64,000 bases of DNA from Eurosta solidaginis (taxonomy: Eukaryota > Arthropoda > Insecta > Diptera > Tephritidae). Of this stretch, positions 45,095 to 56,045 are shown piece by piece. The position numbers and the translations under genes are program-made. The stretch is from assembly GCF_040869045.1 (NCBI RefSeq), contig NC_090322.1, forward strand, positions 196,229,477 to 196,293,476, read 5' to 3'. How positions within the stretch are numbered: position 1 is the stretch's first letter; each line of letters starts with the position of its first letter. The notes below the pieces were generated by a model. That model saw nothing but the letters and a program-made list of their open reading frames with translations. It did not search any database and was not told where the DNA came from.

Positions 45095-46775
45095 CCACCA
45101 GGAATAACGCCCGAAAATTCTACCAAAAAATACGGCGACAGACGGAAGGTTTTAAGACCGGGGCAAACTCCTGTAGGAATGAAAACGGCGACCTTGTAAC
45201 TGATGTCCAGAGAGTGCTTAGATTATGGAGGGAACACTTCTCTGCTCTCCTAAATGGAGACAACAATTCACCGCGCAGAGATGAAGAACCCGATCCCGCA
45301 ATCGATGATGATGGAATATATGTCCCCCCCCCCATTATGACGAAGTTAGAATAGCAATAACCAGATTGAAAAACAACAAGGCCGTGGGCGCTGATGGAAT
45401 GCCTGCGGAGCTATTCAAGTTCGGCGGCGAGGAGTTGGTAAGGCGCATGCAGCAGCTTCTTAGCAAAATATGGGCGGATGAAAGCATGCCCGATGGTTGG
45501 AATCTAAGTGTTCTTTGCCCAGTCCACAAGAAGGGGGATACTGCAAAATGCACCAACTATCGTGGAATCAGCCTTCTTAATATCGCATATAAGGTCCTTT
45601 CAAGTGTATTGTGCGAAAGTTTGAAGCCCACCGTGAACCGGCTGATTGGACCTTATCAGTGCGGCTTCAGACCTGGTAAATCTACCATCGACCAGATTTT
45701 CACAATGCGCCAAATCTTGGAAAAAACCCGTGAAAAGAGAATCGACACACATCACCTCTTCGTCGACTTTAAAGCCGCCTTCGACAGCACGAAAAGGAGC
45801 TGCCTATATGCCGCTATGTCTGAATTTGGTTTCCCCGCAAAACTTATACGGCTGTGCAAAATGACTTTGAGCAACACCATCAGCTCAGTCAGAATTGGGA
45901 AGGACCTCTCCGAGCCGTTCGAAACTAAACGGAGTTTCAGACAGGGTGACCCCCTATCGTGCGATTTCTTTAATTTGATGCTGGAGAAAATTATACTAGC
46001 TGCAGAACTTAACAGCACTGGAACAATATACTATAAAAGCGTGCAATTACTGGCATATGCTGATGACATTGATATCATCGGCCTAAACACCCGCGCTGTT
46101 AGTTCTGCTTACTCCAAGCTGGAAAAAGAAGCGGTAAAGATGGGTTTGATGGTGAATGAGGACAAAACGAAGTACCTGCTGTCATCGAGCAAAGAGTCAG
46201 CGCATATGCGCCTTGGCAACCACGCTACTGTTGGCAGCCATAATTTCGAATAAAAGAAGTAAAAGACTTCGTTTATTTGGGAACCAGCATCAACACTAGC
46301 AACAACATCAGCACTGATATCCAGCGAAGAATCAATCTTGCCAATAAATGCTACTTTGGACTAGGTAGGCAATTGAAAAGTAAAGTCCTCTCTCGGCGAA
46401 CGAAAATCATACTCTACAAGTCACTTATCGTACCCGTCCTGCTATATGGGGCAGAAGCATGGACCATGACAACAGCAGATGAAGCGGCTTTGGGAGTGTT
46501 CGAGAGAAAAGTTCTTCGAAAGATTTATGGACCTCTACGCGTTGGCGATGGTGAGTACCGAAGAAGATTTAATGATGAGCTGTACGAGCTATACGCAGAC
46601 ATCAACATAGTCCAGCGAATTAAAACGCAGCGGCTGCGCTGGCTAGGCCATGTTATGCGAATGAAAGATGATGCTCCGGCCAAGAAAGTGTTTCTATCGG
46701 AACCCGCCTATGGAAGCAGAGGTAGAGGGCGGCCCCACTCCGTTGGAAGGACCAGGTGGAAAAGGATTTAAACTC
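45095..46775 (+). pseudogene. RTE ORF, reverse transcriptase half (several frameshifts)
   Basis: The region between endonuclease and RT continues in a shifted frame to a run of ten C at 45324-45333, where the frame changes again. The main RT reading (about 45336-46253) has NNKAVGADGMPAELFK, YRGISLLNIAYKVL, CGFRPGKSTIDQIF, LFVDFKAAFDS, FRQGDPLS and the catalytic AYADDIDII. A net 5-bp insertion near 46250 relative to copy 1 brings a stop. The C-terminal part resumes at 46277 and is shifted by a 1-bp deletion near 46733, so the last about 40 codons are lost. Confidence 0.9.
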
Positions 46776-46895
46776 CCTTGGTGTTACCAATTGGCGCCGG
46801 TTGGCGGAGCGAAGGAGCGACTGGCACGCCTTGTTGGACGGCCATAACCGTTTAGACGGTTAAGCGCCAATTAAGTAAGTAAGTCAGTTTTTTTT

Positions 46896-47317
46896 AGATA
46901 TATTTTATATTTTCATTCTGCAAAATTGAATAATAATGAAGGTTTTTGAAAATAGCAAAAGCAATATTGAAAATTAAAATATTGTATTAAAATTATAAAG
47001 TTCAAAGTAACACAATAACAAAGTTATATAAAAATAATTGAGTCAATATAATTTAAGAACTCTACAGATGCCATTAAGAACTTCGATCAAAATTTTAAAG
47101 TTTTAGAAAAAGAGCAACAGAAATATGGGGAACTGAGTGAGTTAATATCTCAACAAAGTTTTGTTATTTAGCTGGTTTTCAGTGGTAAGACAGAGGTGGC
47201 ATGTGGCATGGTTGCAAGCCCCTGCTAGCACGTCGGACGGGGTGGGGTTTTGCGCGCCAGCCTTACCAACAACTACACTAACGAAAAAAGTAGAGTTCAT
47301 GCCTAAGTGCTAATAAG
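46896..47317. other. Unassigned AT-rich DNA
   Basis: No feature was recognised apart from a short GC-rich patch near 47190-47260. Confidence 0.5.
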
Positions 47318-49043
47318 AACAAGTAGGGAAGGCTAAGTTCGGGTGTAACCGAACATTACATACTCAGTTGAGAGCGGTGGAGACAAAATAAGGGAAAATC
47401 ACCATGTAGTAAAAAGAACCTAGGGTAACCCTGGAAAGTGTTTGTATGACATGTGTATCAAATGGAAGGTATTAAAGGGTATTTAAAGAGGGAGTGGGCC
47501 ACAGTTCTATAGATGGACGCCATTTAGGGATATCGCCATAAAGGTGGACCAGGCCTGACTCTAGTATTTGTTTGTACGATATGGGTATCAAAAGAAAGGT
47601 GTTAATGAGTATTTTAAAAGGGTGTGGGGCTTAGTTCTATAGGTGGACACCTTTTCGGAATATCGCCATAAAGATGGACCAGGGGTGACTCTGGAATGCG
47701 TTTGTACGATATGGGTATCAAAGGAAAGGTGTTAATGAGTATTTTAAAAGGGCGTGGACCTAAGTTCTATAGGTGGACGCCTTTTCGAGATATCGCCATA
47801 AAGATGGACCAGGGGTGACTCTAGAATTTGTTTATAAGATATCGGTATCAAATTAAAGGTGTTAATGAGTATTTTAAAAGGGCGTGTGCCTTAGGTCTAT
47901 AGGTGGACGCCTTACCATGTTTCATCCCTTTTTTCGTATTTGGTATATAATTATGGCATTTTTTTCATTTTTCCTAACTTTCGATATCGAAAAAGTGGGC
48001 GTGGTCATAGTCGGATTTCGGCCATTTTTTACGCCAATACAAAGTGAGTTCAGATAAGTACGTGAACTGAGTTTAGTAATGATATATCGATTTTTGCTCA
48101 AGTTATCGTGTTAACGGCCGAGCGGAAGGACAGACGGTCGAATGTGTATAAAAACTAGGCGTGGCTTCAACCGATTTCGTCCTTTTTCACAGAAAACGGG
48201 TATCGTCCTAGAATCTAAGCCTCTACCAAATTTCACAAGGATTGGTAAATTTTTGTTCGACTTATGGCATTAAAAGTATCCTAAACAAATTAAATGAAAA
48301 ATAGCGGAGCCACGCCCATTTTGAAATATTCTTTTATTTTTGTATTTTGTTGCACGATATCGTTACTGAAGTTGAATGTTGACATAATTTACTTATATAC
48401 TGTAAATATATTAACTTTTCTTTTAAAGCTTGACTTTAAAAAAATTTTTTTTTAAAAAGTGGGCGTGGTCGTTCTCCGATTTTACAAATTTTTATTAAGC
48501 ATACTTATAGTAATAGGAGTAACGTTCCTGCCAAATGTCATCATGATATCTTCAACGGCTGTCAAATTACAGCTTGCAAAACTTCTAAATTACCTTCTTT
48601 TAAAGTGGGCGGTGGCACGCCCATTGTCCAAAATTTTACTAGTTTTATATTCTGCGTCATAAGTTCAACTCACATACCAAGTTTCATCGCTAAATCCGTA
48701 TTTGGTAATGAATTATCGCACTTTTTCGATTTTTCGAAATTTTCGATATCGAAAAATTGGGCGTGGTTATAGTCCGATATCGTTCATTTTAAATAGCGAT
48801 CTGAGATGAGTGCCCAGGAATCTACATACCAAATTTCATCAAGATACCTCAAAATTTACTCAAGTTATCGTGTTAACGGAGAGACGGACGGACGGACGGA
48901 CATGGCTCAATCAAATTTTTTTTCGATCCTGATGATTTTGATATATGGAAGTCTATATCTATCTCGATTCCTTTATACCTGTACAACCAACTGTTATCCA
49001 ATCGAAGTTAATATACTCTGTGAGCTCTGCTCAACTGAGTATA
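47318..49043 (-). mobile_element. HINE-A5, DINE-1-like element
   Basis: Starts AACAAGTAGGGAAGGCTAAG with the GTTCGG/CCGAAC stem and subTIR ATACTCAGTTGAG, and ends GCTCAACTGAGTATA. It has about 3.7 units of the 130-bp repeat (47430-47912). The array jumps directly into the body at CTTACCATGTTTCATCCC. Palindrome modules lie near 47984 and 48743, and a GACGGACGGACGGACATGG microsatellite near 48885-48903. Confidence 0.8.
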
Positions 49044-49698
49044 AAAAGGGACAGCTAAAGGAGATACAATAGATGTAAGGGGGTACAGAGAGAGAAAGAA
49101 GGGGAAAGTAAAAAAAAGGGGAAAAAAGGTTGAGGTCTGTCTAGTCAGGTGTATTCTACCCACCCTCTTCGCGTATCTTACGCGAAGCCAAGGGCGCCGT
49201 GCTGACTCCTCTAATTTTACGGAGGCCCCATACCTGTTCCAAGTCTGTCTGTCTACCAGTCTATTAGGCCATCACCCCCACGTCCCCTCTTAAACCCAGA
49301 GCAACACCCACACCAAAGAGCCTAAAATGAGGTCTCCATCGCAGTGAGCAACAAAAAGTTCAACTCGTTATAAACATATCTTTATTTATAATTTTATTTA
49401 TAATTTTTAGAGCTGAACGTATCGCCTTATAAGTATGATGCCTCATGTATTTTCACAAGGAAAAAAAGGAAATCTATAAATGCTTAAATTCTAACAATTC
49501 CTTAATGTAAAAATTCCAAAATGTAAATTATTCAAAAAAAAAAAAAAAGAAAAGGGAAAAATTTGAAAAATAGCCGAAAGAAAAATATGCTAATCAAAAC
49601 AACTCCAACGTTAGCTATCACTTTAACATCCGATATACAACAAAAAAAAAAAAACATTTGTTACTCGAACTTGGTATTTGATACCAAAAAGACAATAA
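49044..49698. other. Unassigned DNA with polypurine run
   Basis: A purine-rich run at about 49080-49130 (GAGAGAAAGAAGGGGAAAG) is followed by CTGTCTAGTCAGGTG, and a TCTTCGCGTATCTTACGCGA palindrome lies near 49168. It could be the 3' end of a decayed LTR element, but no partner was found. Confidence 0.4.
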
Positions 49699-52398
49699 AA
49701 CAAGTAAGGAAGGTTAAATTCGGGTGTAACCGAACATTACATACTCAGTTGAGAGCTATGGTGACAACATAAGGGAAAATAACCATGTAGGAAAATGAAC
49801 CGAGGAAAACCCTGGAATGTGTTTGTATGACATGTGTATCAAATGGAAGGTATTAAAGGGTATTTAAAGAGGGAGTGGGCCACAGTTCTATAGATGGACG
49901 CCATTTAGGGATATCGCCATAAAGGTGGACCAGGCGTGACCCTAGAATTTGTTTGTACAATATGGGTATCAAAAGAAAGGTGTTAATGAGTATTTTAAAA
50001 GGGTGTGGGGCTTAGTTCTATAGGTGGACACCTTTTCGGAATATCGCCACAAAGGTGGACCAGGGGTGACTCTAGAATGTGTTTGTACGATATGGATATC
50101 AAATTAAAGGTATTAATGAGTATTTTAAAAGGGAGTAATCCTTAGTTCCATAGGTGGACGCCGTTTCGAGATATCGCCATAAAGGTGGACCAGGGGTGAC
50201 CCTAGAATTTGTTTGTACAATATGGGTATCAAAAGAAAGCTGTTAATGAATATTTTAAAAGGGAGTAATCCTTAGTTCCATAGGTGGACGCCGTTTCGAG
50301 ATATCGCCATAAAGGTGGACCAGGGGTGACCCTAGAATTTGTTTGTACAATATGGGTATCAAAAGAAAGGTGTTAGTTCCATAGGTGGACGCCGTTTCGA
50401 GATATCGCCATAAAGGTGGACCAGGGGTGACCCTAGAATTTGTTTGTACAATATGGGTATCAAAAGAAAGGTGTTAATGAGTATTTTAAAAGGGTGTGGG
50501 GCTTAGTTCTATAGGTGGACACCTTTTCGGAATATCGCCACAAAGGTGGACCAGGGGTGACTCTAGAATGTGTTTGTACGATATGGGTATCAAATTAAAG
50601 GTATTAATGAGGGTTTTAAAAGGGAGTGGTGGTTGTTGTATAGGTGGTCGCATTTTCGAGATATCGCCATAAAGGTGGACCAGGGGTGACCCTAGAATTT
50701 GTTTGTACAATATGGGCATCAAAAGAAAGGTGATAATGAGTATTTTAAAAGGGAGTATTCCTTAGTTCCATAGGTGGACGCCGTTTCGAGATATCGCCAT
50801 AAAGGTGAAGCAGGGGTGACCATAGAATTTGTTTGTACAATATGGGTATCAAAAGAAAGGTGTTAATGAGTATTTTAAAAGGGTGTGGGGCTTAGTTCTA
50901 TAGGTGGACGCCTTTTCGAGATATCGCCATAAAGGTGAACCAGGGGTGACTCTAGAATGAGTTTGTACGATATGGGTATCAAATTAAAGGTATTAATGAG
51001 AGTTTTAAAAGGGAGTGGTGGTAGTTGTATATGTGAAGGCGTTTTCCAGATATCGACCAAAATGTGGAATAGGGTGACCCAGAACATTATCGGTTGGATA
51101 CCGCTAATTTATTGATATATGTAATACCTGGCAAGATTTTAAGGGTGTTTTATTTCGCCCTGCAGAACTTTTTCATTTTCTTCTACTTAATATGGTAGGT
51201 GTCACAACCATTTTATAAAGTTTTTTCTAAAGTTATATTTCGCGTCAATAAACAATCAAATTACCTTACCATGTTTGATCCCTTTTTTCGTATTTGGTAT
51301 AGAATTATGGCATTTTTTTCATTTTTCGCAATTTTCGATATCGAAAAAGTGGGCGTGGTCATAGTCGGATTTCGTTCATTTTTCATACCAAGGTAAAGTG
51401 GGTTCAGATAAGTACGTGAACTGAGTTTAGTAAAGATATATCGACTTTTGCTCAAGTTATCGTGTTAACGGCCATGCGGAAGGACAGACGGACGACTGTG
51501 TATAAAAACTGGGCGTGGCATCAACCGATTTCGCCCATTTTCACAGAAAACAGTTACCGCCATAAAATCTATGCCCCTACCAAAGTTCAAAAGGATTGGT
51601 TAATTTTTGTTCGATTTATGGCATTAAAAGTATCCTAGACAAATTAAATGAAAAAGGGCGGAGCCACGCCCATTTTTAAATTTTCTTTTATTTTTGTATT
51701 TTGTTGCACCATATCATTACTGGAGTTGAATCTTGACATAATTTACTTATATACTGTAAAGATATTAAATTTTTTGTTAAAATTTTACTTTAAAAAATTT
51801 TTTTTTTAAAAGTGGGCGTGGTCCTTCTCCGATTTTGCTAATTTTTATTAAGCGTACATACAGTAATAAGAGTAACGTTCCTGCCAAATTTCATCATGAT
51901 ATCTTCAACGACTGCCAAATTACAGCTTGCAAAAGTTTTAAATTACCTTCTTTAAAAAGTGGGCGGTGCCACGCCCATTGTCCAAAATTTTACTAATTTT
52001 ATATTTTGCGCCATAAGTTCAACTCATCTACCAAGTTTCGTCGCTTTATCGGTCTTTTGTAATGAATTATCGCACTTTTTCGGTTTTTCGAAATTTTCGA
52101 TATCGAAAATGTGGGCGTAGTTATAGTCCGATATCGTTCATTTTAAATAGCGATCTGAGATGAGTGCTCAGTAACCTACATACCAAATTTCATCAAGATA
52201 CCTCAAAATTTACTCAAGTTATCGTGTTAACGGACGGACGGACGGACGGACGGACATGGCTCAATCAAATTTTTTTTCGATCCTGATTATTTTGATATAT
52301 GGAAGTCTATATCTATCTCGATTCCTTTATATATGTACAACCAACCGTTATCCAATCAAACTTAATATACTCTGTGAGCTCTGCTCAACTGAGTATAA
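49699..52398 (-). mobile_element. HINE-A6, complete DINE-1-like element
   Basis: Starts AACAAGTAAGGAAGGTTAAA and ends GCTCAACTGAGTATAA. The order is stem-loop, subTIR, about ten 130-bp units, the first palindrome module (near 51337), the second module (near 52098), a (CGGA)n microsatellite at about 52230-52254 and the terminal subTIR. Its last bases are shared with the first bases of HINE-A7. Confidence 0.82.
49812..51075. repeat. 130-bp minisatellite array, about 10 units, one shortened
   Basis: The marker TTTGTTTGTACAATATGG recurs near 49948, 50210, 50338, 50438, 50698 and 50828. One unit near 50340-50440 is only about 100 bp long. Blocks are duplicated within the array. Confidence 0.88.
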
Positions 52399-54613
52399 CA
52401 AGTAAGGAAGGTTAAGTTCGGGTTTAACCGAACATTACATACTCAGTTGAGAGCTATGGTGACAACATGAGGGAAAATAACCATGTAGGAAAATGAACAG
52501 AGTGTAACCCTGGAATGTGTTTGTATGACATGTGTATCAAATGAAAGGTATTAAAGAGTATTTTATGAGGGAGTGGGCCATAGTTCTATAGGTGGACGCC
52601 ATTTAGGGATATCGCCATAAAGGTGGACCAGGGGTGACTCTAGAATGTGTTTGTACGATGTGGGTATCAAATGAAAGGTGTTAATGAGTATTTTAAAATG
52701 GAGTGATCCTTAGTTCCATAGGTGGGCGCCGTTTCGAGATATCCCATAAGGTGGACCAGTGGTGACTCTAGAATGCGTTTGTACAATATGGGTATCAAAC
52801 GAAAGGTGTTAATGAGTATTTTAAAAGCGAGTGGGCCTTAGTTCTATAAGTGGACGCCTTTTCGAGATATCGCCATAAAGATGGCCCAGGGGTGACTCTA
52901 GAATGTGTTTGTACGATATGGGTAGCAAACGAAAGGTGTTAATGAGTATTTTAAAAGGGAGTGGGCCTTAGTTCCATAAGTGGACGCCTTTTCGAGATAT
53001 CGCCATAAAGATGGCCCAGGGGTGACTCTAGAATGTGTTTGTACGATATGGGTAGCAAACGAAAGGTGTTAATGAGTATTTTAAAAGCGAGTGGGCCTTA
53101 GTTCTATAGGTGGACGCCTTTTCGAGATATCGCCATAAAGGTGGACCGGGGGTGACTCTAGAATGTGTTTGTACGATATGGGTATCAAATAAAAGGTATT
53201 AATGAGGGTTTTAAAAGGGAGTGGTGGTAGTTGTATAGGTGGTCGTCTTTTCGAGATATCGACATAAAGATGGACCATTGGTGACTATAGAATTTGTTTG
53301 TACGATATGGATATCAAACGAAAGGTGTTAATGAGGGTTTTAAAAGGGAGTGGTTGTAGTTGTATAGTTGGTCGCCTTTTCGAGATATCGGCATAAAGGT
53401 GGACCAGGTGTGACTCTAGAATGCGTTTGTACAATATGGGAATCAAACGAAAGGTGTTAATAAGTATTTTAAAAGCAAGTGGGCCTTAGTTCTATAGGTG
53501 GACGTATTTCGAGATATCGCCATAAAGGTGGACCAGTGGTGACTCTAGAATGTGTCTGTACGATATGGGTAGCAAACGAAAGGTGTTAATGAGTATTTTA
53601 AAAGGGAGTGGGCCTTAGTTCTATAGGTGGACGCCTTTTCGAGATATCGCCATAAAGATGGCCCAGGGGTGACTCTAGAATGTGTTTGTACGATATGGGT
53701 ATCAAATTAAAGGTACTAATGAGGGTTTTAAAAGGGAGTGGTGTTAGTTGTATAGGTGGTCGTCTTTTCGAGATATCGACATAAAGGTGGACCATGGGTG
53801 ACTATAGAATTTGTTTGTACGATATGGGTATCAAATGAAAGGTGTTAATGAGTATTTAAAAAGGGAGTGATCCTTAGTTTCATAGGGGGGCGCCGTTTCG
53901 AGATATCACCATAAAGGTAGAACAGTGGTGACTCTAGAATGTGTCGGTACGATATGGGTATCAAACGAAAGGTGTTAATGAGTATTTTAAAAGGGAGTGG
54001 GCCTTAGTTCTATAGGTGGACGCCTTTTCGAGATATCGCCATAAAGGTGGACCAGGGGTGACCCTAGAATTTGTTTGTACGATATGGGTATCAAATGAAA
54101 GGAGTTAATGAGCATTTTAAAAGGGAGTGGGCCTTAGTTGGATGCCTTTTCGAGATATCGCCATAAAGGTGGACCAGGGGTGACTCTAGAATGCGTTTGT
54201 ACAACATGGGTATCAAACGAAAGGTGTTAATGAGTATTTTAAAAGGACGTGGGGTTTAGTTCTGTAGGTGGACGCCTTTTCGAGATATCGCCATAAAGTT
54301 GGACCGGGGGTGACTCTAGAATGTGTTTGTACGATATGGGTATCAAATAAAAGGTATTAATGAGGGTTTTAAAAGGGAGTGGTGGTAGTTGTATAGGTGG
54401 TCCTCTTTTCGAGATATCGCCATAAAGGTGGACCAGGGGTCACCCTAGAATTTGTTTGTACGATATGGGTATCAAATGAAAGGAGTTAATGAGCATTTTA
54501 AAATGGAGTGGGCCTTAGTTCTATAGGTGGACGCCTTTTCGAGATATCGCCATAAAGGTGGACCAGGGGTGACCCTAGAATGTGTTTGTATGATATGGGT
54601 ATCAAATTAAAGG
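52397..54613 (-). mobile_element. HINE-A7, stem-loop end and satellite only
   Basis: AACAAGTAAGGAAGGTTAAG with the GTTCGG...CCGAAC stem and subTIR begins inside the last bases of HINE-A6. About 16 satellite units follow. It is cut off inside a unit at TCAAATTAAAGGT (54613). The missing body may be the one at 62222-63294, beyond the gypsy element. Confidence 0.75.
52509..54613. repeat. 130-bp minisatellite array, about 16 units
   Basis: Markers GTTTGTACGATATGGGTA recur near 52649, 52910, 53040, 53170, 53300, 53690 and so on, with some shortened units. Variants with AAAAGCGAGTGGGCC and GGTTGTAGTTGTATA form local duplicated blocks. Confidence 0.88.
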
Positions 54614-55013
54614 TGGTTGAGCGACTATTGCAGTCATCAACAGCCAACTCCATCAACATCGTATTTTTATAACCAATTAAAAGAACTTGAATTTTACCTG
54701 AATTTTGTATATTGAATTTGAACATGTACCTTATTTATAATTACCGTAACTAAGTTACATATATATAAATATGTACATTGAACGTTTTTATGCATTACAT
54801 TTGATGTATAGTTATTATCTTTACGACTCATGAATTACGTTAAATCCATGAATTATATCTATAGTTATATCTATTAGAGTATAACGGTTCACGTTTCGCC
54901 CCTCTGGGAACCCCAGCGATGAGTTGACAGTTGACATGTACGTACATATGTACATATATATATATATGTTTGTTGACATTTCTTTTACTTACATTCTTAA
55001 TTTTTCTCCCTTC
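54614..55013. other. Unassigned AT-rich DNA left of the gypsy element
   Basis: Rich in ATATAT and GTACATATGTACATAT words. No feature was recognised. It may be one side of an unknown insert whose other side is 61875-62221. Confidence 0.45.
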
Positions 55014-55017
55014 GTGT
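55014..55017. repeat. Candidate 4-bp target duplication GTGT (left)
   Basis: GTGT here and GTGT at 61871-61874. It requires the 5' LTR to start TGTGAAG at 55018, while the internal copy of that end reads AATGAAG. Confidence 0.5.
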
Positions 55018-55499
55018 TGTGAAGACCCCAAAATTACAGGCTTTCGGGGCCTCCACAAATTTGGATTTTGTATAAATTAAATTATAATTTACTTATACAT
55101 ACATGTATATACGCTTCCCAGCTATAAACTGAAATTAGAATAATTTATATATATATTGAACTTACCTATTGTTATATAGATATACCTTTCAATTATAAAA
55201 TGAATTATGAAATTTATACATATGAAATGAATTTACATACATTTGGAATTAAATACATTTTTAAAACATATATAATTATGACACATATTTAATTATATAT
55301 AGAATAATGAAAACTTTTATCGCAGAGTGTAAGAACTCAAATAATTATACACAAGCATACATACTTACGTATAAGCAAACAAGGAGAAATGGAATTATCA
55401 AACGATAGCGAACACACATGCGTACAAATATACATTTAGGATGCTTAGCTAGCTTTAAGAACTTTTATTGTAAAATCAACGGAAGCCGACTCAAAATGG

Positions 55500-55507
55500 T
55501 ATAAAAG
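55500..55507 (+). promoter_or_regulatory. LTR TATA box
   Basis: TATAAAAG within ATGGTATAAAAGGAGCGG. Transcription would start about 30 bp downstream, before the 48-bp repeats, placing them in the transcript. The same box is at 61402-61409 in the 3' LTR. Confidence 0.75.
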
Positions 55508-55573
55508 GAGCGGCAAATTCATAAGCAAGGCACTCTGGGCTTAGAAGTCGTAGAGTGAGCTATACAGTGGGCT

Positions 55574-55825
55574 GTGTTAAACATCCACTACGGAGCAACT
55601 GGTGGTGTCAAACCCCAGCTGTTTATGCTAGGTATACCGCCGAGTCGTGTAAAACGTTCGACGATTACGTATTTTACTAGGGATCCGGTGAGTTGTGTGA
55701 AACGCTCACCGATTACGTATTTTACTAGGGATCCGGTGAGTTGTGTGAAACGCTCACCGATTACGTATTTTACTAGGGATTCGTTGAGTTGTGTAAAACG
55801 CTCACCGATTACGTATATATTATAG
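55574..55825 (+). CDS. Small open frame across the LTR tandem repeat, unknown
   Basis: 83 codons, retained in both LTRs (also 61476-61727). The first codon read is TTG, so the start is uncertain. The C-terminal two-thirds is a 16-residue repeat (SPITYFTRDPVSCVKR) because the DNA repeat is 48 bp, a multiple of three. No homologue is recognised and there is no evidence of translation. An open frame may simply follow from the repeat length. Confidence 0.3.
   Translation: MLNIHYGATGGVKPQLFMLGIPPSRVKRSTITYFTRDPVSCVKRSPITYFTRDPVSCVKRSPITYFTRDSLSCVKRSPITYIL
55642..55817 (+). repeat. 48-bp tandem repeat in the LTR, 3.7 units
   Basis: Units start at 55642, 55690, 55738 and 55786. The middle units have CGGTGAG and CTCACCG as a 7-bp stem around TTGTGTGAAACG, so each can form a hairpin. 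The same array is at 61544-61719. Confidence 0.88.
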
Positions 55826-55970
55826 TCATATACGTATGTATATAGATTTTATTATTGATTTAAATAAATCGTTATTTTATAACGCGAAACAACATCTTTT
55901 ATTGTATAGGCGAACCCATTCGCTGAGTTATATCCCAGCTATAAACCCGACTAACGGGGTTCGTTACAAT

Positions 55971-55988
55971 TGGCGCCCGAGCAGGGAC
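55971..55988 (+). other. Primer-binding site, tRNA-Lys(UUU) type
   Basis: TGGCGCCCGAGCAGGGAC lies 2 bp inside the LTR. It differs at one base (G for A) from the usual tRNA-Lys(UUU) complement. Confidence 0.85.
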
Positions 55989-56045
55989 TCTTATACATAT
56001 AAGGGGACATATATTTTATTTCACCGGAACATATAACAAAACAAC

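Larger units (their letters stand above)
43464..46885 (+). mobile_element. RTE-clade LINE, near full-length, inactivated
   Basis: About 3.42 kb: a 5' UTR of about 400 bp, one ORF with endonuclease and RT, and the tail AATTAAGTAAGTAAGTC. AGTTTTTTT at 43455-43463 and 46886-46894 may be the target duplication, though it is low complexity. It lies against the 5' LTR of the minus-strand LTR element. The truncated copy at 10052-11078 is the same family. Confidence 0.9.
55018..55968 (+). repeat. 5' LTR
   Basis: Ends TTCGTTACA just before the primer site. From 55020 it matches 60922-61870 with about four substitutions. It contains a TATA box, a 48-bp tandem repeat and a small ORF. The first two bases (TG at 55018-55019) are included because of the GTGT flanks and the TGT...ACA symmetry. 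Confidence 0.93.

Noticed and set aside
49080..49260. Polypurine tract and start of an LTR
   Set aside because: No matching second LTR, primer site or coding region was found nearby.
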